From Micrococcaceae bacterium UBA6021 (GTDB lineage Bacteria; Actinomycetota; Actinomycetes; Actinomycetales; Micrococcaceae): DNA of 6,985 nt. Shown piece by piece: positions 1 through 6,226 of the stretch. How positions within the stretch are numbered: position 1 is the first letter of the stretch; each line of letters begins with the position of its first letter. The notes beneath the pieces were generated by a model. It had not been told where the DNA came from and did no database searches. It saw only the letters and a program-made list of their open reading frames with translations. The DNA lies in NCBI GenBank assembly GCA_002427975.1, contig DIZT01000272.1, positions 2,013-8,997 on the forward strand, written 5' to 3'. A program made the position numbers and the translations under genes.

Positions 1-19
1 GACAAGCTCAACCACCGGG
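1..19. repeat. Partial dispersed palindromic repeat (half-site)
   Basis: The first 19 bases (GACAAGCTCAACCACCGGG) match one half of a dispersed intergenic palindrome that I recall from Arthrobacter and other Micrococcales genomes. Its general form is GGTGGTTTCGACAAGC followed by TCAACCACC, so the flanking GGTGGTT and AACCACC can pair. Only the right half is visible because the window starts inside it. It lies immediately downstream of the aldo/keto reductase stop codon, a typical place for such elements, and it could act as a transcript-end hairpin. The repeat identity rests on memory, not on a second copy in this window. Confidence 0.45.
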
Positions 20-20
20 T

Positions 21-962
21 TCAGGGGAGGTTGCTGCCCCTGGCCGCAACCCACAGCCCGTACCAGTCAGCACGGGTCATTGCCTCCGCCACGCGCCCGG
101 CGTCCGCGCAGGCAGCGATTCTCGCCGGATTCACACTGCCGATCACAGGCGCGATGCCCGCCGGATGCTTCATCAGCCAGCCCAGGAGGACGGCCTCCCC
201 CGTGGTGCCGTACTGGCTGGCAAGCTCCCTAACCATCGCGGCCGCGGCAGTCTCCGCCGCCGTCGGACTTTCCGGAGCTGCCCCGGTGTACAGCCCGCGG
301 GCCAGCGCACCGTAGGCCTGCACGGCTACGCCGTTGCTGGTGCAGTACTCAAGCGTTCCGTGCGGGAAGCTGTAATCCAGCGACTCGGGATGGTTGACCA
401 GGACCTGGCTCTCCAGCCAGGCCCGCCTCAGCAGGCTCATCTCCAGCTGGTTGGCCACCACGGGCACCTCCAGCCGGTCCTGCAGCGCCTCGATCTGCGC
501 GCCGGACATGTTGGAAACACCGACCTGCCGCACTTTTCCTGCGGCCAGCAGTTGCCCGACGGCGGCCGCCACCTCCGCCAGGTCCGTCAGGGGATCCGGG
601 CGGTGCAGCAGGAGAACATCCACATAGTCCGCCTGAAGCCGCTTCAGGCTGCCGCCCACCCGCTCAAGGATGGACTCCCGGCTGAGGTCATAGTGCGTGG
701 CCAGCCCGCGTTCGTGGAGCCGGATGCCGCACTTGGTTTGGATCCTGATGCGGTCGCGCAGCCCGGGCGTTGCCGCCAGGACTTCGCCGAACACCGCCTC
801 GGACTTCCCGCTGCGATAGATGTCCGCGTGATCGAACAGCGTGATGCCGGCGGCCAGCGCGGCCTCGACGGCGGCGGCGGCCTCGTCCACATGTTCTACG
901 CCATGCGGTTCGTCGGTCCAGCTGCCGCCCAGGCCCATGCAGCCATAAATGAGTTCCTGCAT
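21..962 (-). CDS. YdhF-like aldo/keto reductase
   Basis: Cytosolic NADPH-dependent carbonyl reductase of the aldo/keto reductase superfamily, 313 residues, a (beta/alpha)8 barrel. The catalytic tetrad is visible: D44 and Y49 in the FDHADIY motif, K77 in QTKCG, and H120 in LLLHRPDP. GVSN near residue 150 and VIGS near the C-terminus are the usual cofactor-side motifs. The DHADIY, KCGI and HRPDPL segments resemble E. coli YdhF, whose physiological substrate is not established. The reading frame is open upstream to about 1136, but the ATG at 962 gives a normal family N-terminus (MQELIYGCMGLGG). It also overlaps the glucosidase TGA by one base (TGATG). No clear Shine-Dalgarno precedes it, so translation probably depends on reinitiation after the glucosidase. 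A role in handling an oxidised or keto sugar from that pathway is only inferred from context. Confidence 0.93.
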   Translation of the reverse strand: MQELIYGCMGLGGSWTDEPHGVEHVDEAAAAVEAALAAGITLFDHADIYRSGKSEAVFGEVLAATPGLRDRIRIQTKCGIRLHERGLATHYDLSRESILERVGGSLKRLQADYVDVLLLHRPDPLTDLAEVAAAVGQLLAAGKVRQVGVSNMSGAQIEALQDRLEVPVVANQLEMSLLRRAWLESQVLVNHPESLDYSFPHGTLEYCTSNGVAVQAYGALARGLYTGAAPESPTAAETAAAAMVRELASQYGTTGEAVLLGWLMKHPAGIAPVIGSVNPARIAACADAGRVAEAMTRADWYGLWVAARGSNLP

Positions 963-2668
963 CAGCGCAGCCAGGCGGTGCTGTTTGCCGGCAGGTTGGC
1001 TTCCTCCAGCGGGGAGCTGCTGACCAGCACTGCACCTTCGGGAAGCTCGACGGCGGTGCCGCCGAAGTTCGCCACGACCTGCCAGCCGTCGGGACGGCGG
1101 AAGTGGAGGACGTCGGGGTTGCCAGTCTCCACCCATTCGAGCTCCTCCGCGGTCTGCAGTTCGCGGCGCAGCTTCAGTGCGGTGCGGTAGAGCTCCAGGG
1201 TGGACCCTTCCGTGCCGTCCTGCGCCTCAACGGCATACTTGCTGAACCAGTCGGGCTGGGGCAGGTGCGAACCGGCGTCGCCGAAGCCGAACGACGTGCC
1301 TTCCACCTTCCACGGCAGCGGCACGCGGCAGCCGTCACGGCCAATCTGCACACCGCGGTCCCGGAAGAACGCGGGGTCCTGGCGCTCGGCGTCGAGAATT
1401 TCCGTGACCTCCTGCAGGCCCAGCTCCTCACCCTGGTAGAGGTAGGCCGAGCCCGGGAGTGCGAGCATCAGCAGGGTGGCAGCGCGTGCACGCCTGAGGC
1501 CCAACTCCACATCCAGTTCCCCGGCGGGGGCGCCGGCGAGGAGCCAGGCCTTGCCGTCCTGGCTCCCGGCGTGCTTGCCGGTGCCCCGCGGGAGGCCGTA
1601 ACGGGTGGCGTGGCGGACCACGTCGTGGTTGGAGAACACCCACGTGGACGAGGCGCCTGTGTCCCTGGCTTCGGCCAGGTTGCGGGTGATGATTTCGCGG
1701 TATTCCACGGCATCGAAGTCTGCCTGGAGCAGGTCGAAGTTGAAGGCCTGGCCCAGTCCTGCGGGACTCGCATAGCGGGCGCGGCGGGTGGCGTGTACCC
1801 ACGCTTCGGCCACGGCCGTGCGCGGCGGGTTGTACTCGTTGAAGACTGCACGCCACTCTGCATAGATCTCATGGACTTCGTCGCGGTCCCAGAACGGGTG
1901 GGAGCCGTCGTCGAAGCCGTCTGTTCCGGAGTTGGCCACGCTGAGCTCCAGCTGGGAAAGCAGCGGTTCGGTCAGGTCCTTGGTCAGCGCGTGGGCCACG
2001 TCCACGCGGAAGCCGTCCACACCGCGGTCGGACCAGAAGCGGAGGGTCTTGAGGAAGTCATCCCGGACCTCGCGGCTGGACCAGTTCAGGTCCGGCTGCT
2101 CCTTGGCGAAGATGTGCATGTACCACTGGCCGGGCGTGCCGTCAGGTTCGGTGATGCGTTCCCAGGCAGATCCGCCGAAGACCGAGTCCCAGTCCGACGG
2201 CGGCAGCTCGCCGTTGGTGCCCTTGCCGTCACGGAAGATGTAGCGTTCGCGCGCCGCCGAGCCCTTCGGCGACGCGAGTGCCTCCTTGAACCATTCGTGC
2301 CGGTTCGAGGAGTGGTTGGGGACGATGTCCGCGATCAGCTTGATGCCGGCGGCGTGCAGGGCTTTGGCCATCTCATCGAAGTCCGCCAAGGTGCCCAGCT
2401 TTGGGTCCACGTCGCGGTAGTCGTCCACGTCGTAGCCGCCATCGGCCAGCGCCGAAGGGTAGAACGGGCTGAGCCACACGGCGTCGATGCCCAGCGCCTT
2501 GAGGTATGGGACCTTGGCCGTGATGCCCCTGATGTCACCCAGGCTGTCGGCGTTGGAATCGGAGAAACTGCGCGGATAGATCTGGTAAACAGCGGCCTGG
2601 CGCCACCAGTTCGGATCGCTCATGTGGTGGGGATCGGACACGGTCGCCAGCATGGCAGTGTTAGACAA
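962..2668 (-). CDS. GH13 alpha-glucosidase (subfamily 30-like)
   Basis: Retaining exo-acting alpha-glucosidase, 568 residues. It releases glucose from the non-reducing end of short alpha-glucosides such as maltose, isomaltose, sucrose or trehalulose types; the exact linkage cannot be read from sequence. There is no signal peptide, so it should act in the cytosol on imported sugars. GH13 motifs occur in order: GIDAVWLSP at 60-68, DIVPNH at 114-119, QPDLN at 191-195, GFRVD with nucleophile D223, EAW with acid/base E288, and FSNHD with transition-state stabiliser D349. A beta-rich C-terminal domain follows about residue 490. The start is a TTG (2666-2668), chosen because GAGGA lies 5 bases upstream of it. 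The in-frame ATGs at codons 6 and 16 lack a comparable site. The gene is first in an operon with the aldo/keto reductase and is preceded by the palindromic operator, so ROK control is expected. Subfamily 30 is assigned from overall resemblance to actinobacterial enzymes. Confidence 0.95.
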   Translation of the reverse strand: MSNTAMLATVSDPHHMSDPNWWRQAAVYQIYPRSFSDSNADSLGDIRGITAKVPYLKALGIDAVWLSPFYPSALADGGYDVDDYRDVDPKLGTLADFDEMAKALHAAGIKLIADIVPNHSSNRHEWFKEALASPKGSAARERYIFRDGKGTNGELPPSDWDSVFGGSAWERITEPDGTPGQWYMHIFAKEQPDLNWSSREVRDDFLKTLRFWSDRGVDGFRVDVAHALTKDLTEPLLSQLELSVANSGTDGFDDGSHPFWDRDEVHEIYAEWRAVFNEYNPPRTAVAEAWVHATRRARYASPAGLGQAFNFDLLQADFDAVEYREIITRNLAEARDTGASSTWVFSNHDVVRHATRYGLPRGTGKHAGSQDGKAWLLAGAPAGELDVELGLRRARAATLLMLALPGSAYLYQGEELGLQEVTEILDAERQDPAFFRDRGVQIGRDGCRVPLPWKVEGTSFGFGDAGSHLPQPDWFSKYAVEAQDGTEGSTLELYRTALKLRRELQTAEELEWVETGNPDVLHFRRPDGWQVVANFGGTAVELPEGAVLVSSSPLEEANLPANSTAWLR

Positions 2669-2673
2669 AGGAA

Positions 2674-2678
2674 TCCTC
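2674..2678 (-). promoter_or_regulatory. Ribosome binding site that fixes the TTG start
   Basis: Read on the minus strand, GAGGA is followed by 5 bases and then TTG. This spacing supports the TTG as the glucosidase initiation codon. The nearest in-frame ATG is 15 bases further on, about 20 bases from the same Shine-Dalgarno, and has no site of its own. Confidence 0.7.
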
Positions 2679-2709
2679 AGGGGTTTTCGGGCCGGTCTGC
2701 TGATGGATG

Positions 2710-2715
2710 AGTATA
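2710..2715 (-). promoter_or_regulatory. Candidate -10 of the glucosidase/reductase operon
   Basis: TATACT on the minus strand, inside the left arm of the operator, would start transcription near 2703 and leave a leader of about 35 bases. No convincing -35 hexamer is seen at 16-18 bases. Because the operator is symmetric, the same hexamer necessarily appears on the other strand, so this may reflect operator sequence rather than a promoter. Confidence 0.35.
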
Positions 2716-2732
2716 TTTAGATAGACTCTAAA

Positions 2733-2738
2733 TATACT
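2733..2738 (+). promoter_or_regulatory. Candidate -10 of the ROK regulator gene
   Basis: TATACT inside the right arm of the operator would place the start of transcription near 2745, about 40 bases before the regulator ATG. There is no clear -35 hexamer. An alternative weak -10 (CATTAT, 2748-2753) lies just downstream. The assignment is tentative for the same symmetry reason as the opposite promoter. Confidence 0.35.
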
Positions 2739-2784
2739 CACTCGAATCATTATCCGGCCCAGCTATCCGACAGGTCAAGGACGC

Positions 2785-3951
2785 ATGCACGAAAAGTCTG
2801 CCGCAACTCCGCAACTTCTCCGGCGGGTCAACGCGAACGCGGTCCTGGGTTGCCTGCGCACTACTGACGTTGCCACGGGAACCGACCTGATGGAGTGGAC
2901 GGGCCTGACCCGGGCATCGGTGATCGCTGTGTGCGAGGACCTGATCCGGCGGGGCTGGCTCGCCGAGCTGGACTCCCCCCGCGATGCCGGCCCGCACAAG
3001 GGCAGGCCCGCCCGTCGCTTTGAACTGAATGCCCGGGCCGGCGTTGTCCTGGGAATCGACATCGGGGCCGCAACCACCACGGCGGCGGTTGCGGATCTGC
3101 GGGGAACCATCGTGGGAACCGCGAGCGGCAGCTTCCGCACCACCGAAATCCCGGCCGCGGAACGGATCGGCGTGGTGGACCAGGCCTGCCTCGCAGCCCT
3201 CCGGGCGGCGGGCACAACGCCGGACGCCGTACTGGCAGCCGCAGCCGGCCTGGCGGCCCCGGTGGACCGCAGCGGCAAGGTCCTGGTGACCCAGCCCTTC
3301 TGGCGACAGTTCGACGTCGGACTCCGGGCCGCCTTTGCGGACCTCCACGGCTGGACAGTGCTTTTGGAGAATGACGCCAACCTTGCCGTGCTGGGGGAAC
3401 GGTGGCGGGGGTCCGGCGTCGGCATTAATGACCTGGTGGTCATCCTGGCCAGTGAGCGAATGGGCGCGGGCATCATCGAATCGGGGCGCCTGCTCCACGG
3501 ACACTGCGGGGCCGCCGGCGAGATGGGGTACCTCGAGATGATCGAGGGCGTCGGAAGTTCAGCCGGCATCGCCGCACTGGCCCGCGAATGGTATGCGGCG
3601 CCGTCGAACCCCGCCGTTGAGGCGCGCGAAGTCTTCGCGGCCGCCGCGGCGGGCGACCCTGCCGCGGTCGCTGTCCTTGACCGCCTTTCGGAGCGGGTGG
3701 CGAGGGTGATCGCGTCGGTGGCCTTCATGGTCAACCCGGAGCAGGTGGTCATCGGCGGGGGCGTCGCCGAGTCGGCCAGCGCCCTGCTGCCCGGTATCAC
3801 GGCCTTGCTGCCCCGCTTCACAGCAACGGTCCCCCGTGTGACGGTATCCCCCCTGGGCGACACGATCGTGACAGTGGGAGCCGTCCGGCATGCACTGGAC
3901 TTTGTGGAGGCCCATGCGCTGGACCTGGAGCTCCTGCCGGCGGCGCCGTAG
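2785..3951 (+). CDS. ROK-family transcriptional regulator lacking the zinc motif
   Basis: Sugar-sensing repressor of the ROK (repressor, ORF, kinase) family, 388 residues, close to the usual 380-410. A winged helix-turn-helix occupies residues 8-66, with the recognition region around GLTRASVIAVCEDLIRRGW. An actin-like sugar-binding fold follows. It starts at GIDIGAATTT (90-99, a degenerate DxGxT phosphate loop) and includes ENDAN with D198 at the usual catalytic-aspartate position, and VIGGGV near 322-327. The normal GExGH segment reads GEMGY (245-249), and the CxCGxxGCxE zinc cluster that should follow is absent. Ligand recognition or structural coupling may therefore differ from Mlc/NagC. 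The ATG at 2785 has AAGGA only 3 bases upstream, which is short but acceptable. The gene is divergent from the alpha-glucosidase and next to a palindromic operator, so it probably controls that operon and itself. Whether it has any kinase activity is unknown; the N-terminal HTH argues for a regulator. Confidence 0.93.
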   Translation: MHEKSAATPQLLRRVNANAVLGCLRTTDVATGTDLMEWTGLTRASVIAVCEDLIRRGWLAELDSPRDAGPHKGRPARRFELNARAGVVLGIDIGAATTTAAVADLRGTIVGTASGSFRTTEIPAAERIGVVDQACLAALRAAGTTPDAVLAAAAGLAAPVDRSGKVLVTQPFWRQFDVGLRAAFADLHGWTVLLENDANLAVLGERWRGSGVGINDLVVILASERMGAGIIESGRLLHGHCGAAGEMGYLEMIEGVGSSAGIAALAREWYAAPSNPAVEAREVFAAAAAGDPAAVAVLDRLSERVARVIASVAFMVNPEQVVIGGGVAESASALLPGITALLPRFTATVPRVTVSPLGDTIVTVGAVRHALDFVEAHALDLELLPAAP

Positions 3952-3952
3952 C

Positions 3953-3971
3953 GGCATCCCGGCACGATGCC
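3953..3971. terminator. Weak hairpin between convergent genes
   Basis: GGCATC and GATGCC form a 6-bp stem around a 7-base loop in the 27-bp gap between the ROK stop and the antiporter stop. No T-run follows on either strand. It could end transcripts from both sides inefficiently, but the stem is short and an alternative pairing with GGCAT at 3986-3990 competes. Confidence 0.3.
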
Positions 3972-3978
3972 AACGGTG

Positions 3979-5550
3979 TTATTCCGGCATGATCATGGTC
4001 CGCAGGTCCAGCTGGCGCAGCACCCTGTCCGCCACTTCGGGGTCCACGTCAGGTTCGTTCCGGGCCAGCACCACTTCCTGCCGTGCCGCATCCAGCGCGA
4101 TGGTCTGGACCGCAATGGCCAGTTCGCGGCCCCGGGACCTGAGCTCCGCCACGCTTTCGTTCCGGAGGCTTCCGTCCAGGAGCTCGGCGTGCAGGCGTCC
4201 CATCTTTGCCTTGACCAAGGCCACCTTCTCGGGCGGAAGGTCTTTCATCAGATCGTGCTGCTTGAGCGCGGCAACAGCTGCCTCCTGTGCCCGTTTGGCC
4301 AGCACCCGGGCGGAGTCGCGTTCCTCGGAGCCGTCACCGGAGGCATGGAGGACCCGCATCAGCCAAGGCAGCGTCAGCCCCGGCAGGACCAGCGTGGCCA
4401 CGAGCACCGCGCAGGCGATCACCAGCAGGTAGTCCCGGGCCGGGAACGGTGTTCCGTCCGCGAGGGTGAGGGGCAGCGCCAGGGCAAGGGCCAAAGTGGC
4501 CAGTCCACGCATGCCGCACCAGGTCAGGATCAGGACTTCCTTGGCCGAGGTGGGCTGGAGGACGTTCTTGCGTTTCCGGGCTGCCACGGCGAGGACGGCC
4601 ATCCACAGGAAGCGGACAACGAAAACGAGTACACAGACCAGCCCCGCGACGCCGAGCATGCCGAGGATATCCGCGCCTTCATCGTGGATCACGTGCCTGA
4701 TTTCCAGCCCGACCAGCCCAAAGGCCAGACCTGTCACCAGCAGCTCCACCACGTCCCAGAAGGCGGTGCGCGTGACGCGCTCTTCGGCATACTGGGGCCT
4801 GGAGTGCCGTTGCATTTCCAGTGCGGTGACGACGACGGCGATCACGCCTGAAGCGTGCACTTCTTCGGCCAGGATGTAGGCGGCGAACGGCACCACGAGC
4901 GTAATGGCGCTTCGCGCCACCATGGAGGTGACCAGCCGGGTGATCAGGCCCGTCAGCCAGCCCATGGCGATGCCCACCACCACGGCCACCGCAGCGCCGA
5001 TCACAAACTTCAGGACGACGTCGGGCCCGATCCTGGTGCCGCCCACAGCGGCGGCAACTGCCGCCTGGAAAATGACGATGGCGGCTGCGTCATTGAAGAG
5101 GCCTTCGCTCTGCAGGACCGTGATGAGCCGGCGCGGCATGTGCACGCGGCCGGCAACCGATTCCACGGCGATGGGATCCGGCGGCGCCACCATGGCACCC
5201 AGGGCGATCGCGGCGGGAACGCCGATCCCCGGAATCATCAGCCAGGCTGCGCCCGCCACAACTGCCGTAGAGATGACCACCAGCGCGACGGCCAGCATGA
5301 TCAGCGTCCGCCAGCGGACCCGGAAGACTGCCCACGAGCTGCGCTGGGCTGTGGCGAACAGCAACGGCGGCAAGAAGATGGGCAGGATCAGCTCGGGGGC
5401 GATGTCCAGGTCCGGGAAGCCCGGAATGAAGGTCAGCCCCACCGCCAGAAGCAGCATCAGGACCGGATACGGCAGCCGCAGCCGGTCCCCCAGTCCTACC
5501 GCCACGACCGTGGCCAGCAGCAGGCCGACGATGAGTGCCAGCTGATCCAT
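3979..5550 (-). CDS. CPA1-family Na+/H+ antiporter
   Basis: Integral membrane monovalent cation/proton antiporter of the CPA1 (NhaP/YjcE-like, Na_H_Exchanger domain) family, 523 residues. It should exchange internal Na+ (or K+) for external H+ and so serve pH and salt homeostasis. About twelve hydrophobic segments fill residues 3-400. Key ion-path motifs are visible: APPDP with D125, and the helix SEGLFNDAAA with N153-D154. CGMRGLATLALALALP (345-360) corresponds to the conserved late arginine helix, with R348. A charged, mainly alpha-helical cytoplasmic tail of about 120 residues follows residue 402 and may be regulatory. The ATG lies 3 bases after the stop of the upstream SDR gene and has no clear Shine-Dalgarno, so translation is probably coupled. 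It is the last gene of the minus-strand operon. Ion specificity cannot be decided from sequence. Confidence 0.94.
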   Translation of the reverse strand: MDQLALIVGLLLATVVAVGLGDRLRLPYPVLMLLLAVGLTFIPGFPDLDIAPELILPIFLPPLLFATAQRSSWAVFRVRWRTLIMLAVALVVISTAVVAGAAWLMIPGIGVPAAIALGAMVAPPDPIAVESVAGRVHMPRRLITVLQSEGLFNDAAAIVIFQAAVAAAVGGTRIGPDVVLKFVIGAAVAVVVGIAMGWLTGLITRLVTSMVARSAITLVVPFAAYILAEEVHASGVIAVVVTALEMQRHSRPQYAEERVTRTAFWDVVELLVTGLAFGLVGLEIRHVIHDEGADILGMLGVAGLVCVLVFVVRFLWMAVLAVAARKRKNVLQPTSAKEVLILTWCGMRGLATLALALALPLTLADGTPFPARDYLLVIACAVLVATLVLPGLTLPWLMRVLHASGDGSEERDSARVLAKRAQEAAVAALKQHDLMKDLPPEKVALVKAKMGRLHAELLDGSLRNESVAELRSRGRELAIAVQTIALDAARQEVVLARNEPDVDPEVADRVLRQLDLRTMIMPE

Positions 5551-5553
5551 CTG

Positions 5554-6210
5554 CTAGGAGTCCGTCTGCAGGGCTGCGGCGATGGGCAGCGTACCGTCGC
5601 GGAACTCGATGGTCCGGCCGGCAGTTTCGGGCAGGTCAAGGACCGCGGCGGCCACACTGGCCGTATTGCTGCGGGACGTGTGCCCAGGGCCGTCCCGCCC
5701 GGGGTCCACTTCGATCATGCCCGTCCCCGGCTGGTCCGTCAGCGCCCCCGGGCCCAGGATGGTCCAGGCCAGTGGGGTGCCCCGCAGGTACTCATCCGCC
5801 GCCGCTTTGGCTTCCGCGTAGGCGAAGAAGCTGTTCTCCGCGGGGACGCCATGGTCCGGTCCCGCGCCCAGGTAAGAAACCATCACGTAACGCCCGACGC
5901 CGGCCTCCGCCGCCGCATCCATCGACCGGATGGCCGCGTCACGGTCCACCGCATAGGTGCGTTCCGGATTTCCACCCCCGGCCCCGGCAGACCAGACCAC
6001 GGCGTCATGGCCCCTGAGCGCGTCGGCGATCGCCGCCGTCGTCGAATTTTCAATGTCCAGGACCGACGGCGTGGCGCCGGTAGCAGCGACGTCGGCCGCA
6101 TGGTCCGGGTTGCGGATGATCGAGGTGACGCTGTGACCTTCGGTGGTGAGGAGCGCGGACAGGTGGAGGGCCACTTTGCCGTGGCCGCCGATGATGGCGA
6201 TGCGGGTCAT
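5554..6210 (-). CDS. NAD(P)-binding atypical SDR oxidoreductase
   Basis: Small cytosolic Rossmann-fold protein of 218 residues, of the NAD(P)H-binding/NmrA-like group (atypical SDR, resembling YwnB/HIM1-type proteins). The N-terminus IAIIGGHGKVA (4-14) carries the glycine-rich dinucleotide loop. R33 after the second strand favours NADP(H). VVWSAGAGG (71-79) follows strand four. Y131 and K135 form a YxxxK pair (YAEAK), and S112 lies in VMVSY, so a classical SDR-like active site may be kept. The reaction is unknown; relatives act as quinone or flavin reductases, isomerases or redox sensors. The ATG at 6210 is preceded by GAGGGG about 12 bases upstream, overlapping the stop of the RibD-like gene 16 bp away. 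Its stop is 3 bp before the antiporter. It therefore lies inside a three-gene operon. The name rests on fold, not on known substrate. Confidence 0.9.
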   Translation of the reverse strand: MTRIAIIGGHGKVALHLSALLTTEGHSVTSIIRNPDHAADVAATGATPSVLDIENSTTAAIADALRGHDAVVWSAGAGGGNPERTYAVDRDAAIRSMDAAAEAGVGRYVMVSYLGAGPDHGVPAENSFFAYAEAKAAADEYLRGTPLAWTILGPGALTDQPGTGMIEVDPGRDGPGHTSRSNTASVAAAVLDLPETAGRTIEFRDGTLPIAAALQTDS

Positions 6211-6226
6211 GCCCCCATTCTGCCCC

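Larger units (their letters stand above)
2708..2740. promoter_or_regulatory. Palindromic operator for the divergent ROK regulator
   Basis: A perfect inverted repeat with 14-bp arms: TGAGTATATTTAGA at 2708-2721 and TCTAAATATACTCA at 2727-2740, separated by TAGAC. It is strikingly AT-rich in an otherwise very GC-rich window. It sits in the only divergent intergenic gap, 39 bp from the glucosidase start and 44 bp from the regulator start. ROK proteins bind as dimers or tetramers to AT-rich inverted repeats of this general kind. The site overlaps candidate -10 hexamers of both genes, so occupancy should block both promoters and give autorepression. The binding protein is inferred from position. 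Confidence 0.85.

Noticed and set aside
963..1136. Extended 371-residue version of the aldo/keto reductase starting at 1136
   Set aside because: The additional 58 residues are Arg/Pro-rich antisense-like sequence overlapping the glucosidase C-terminus. The ATG at 962 gives a normal family start and the TGATG junction.
1103..2710. 535-codon open frame on the plus strand opposite the alpha-glucosidase
   Set aside because: It mirrors the glucosidase codons in a GC-rich genome. The translation is Val/Gly/Arg/Glu-rich with no recognisable domain, while the minus strand has all GH13 catalytic motifs.
2775..3965. 396-codon open frame on the minus strand opposite the ROK regulator
   Set aside because: The translation is Ser/Arg/Ala/Pro-rich without domains, and it is the shadow of a clear ROK protein that has its own ribosome binding site.
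5170..5190. Unusual APPDP instead of the TDP motif in the antiporter
   Set aside because: APPD-type variants are common in bacterial CPA1 members and the essential Asp is retained, so it does not indicate loss of function.
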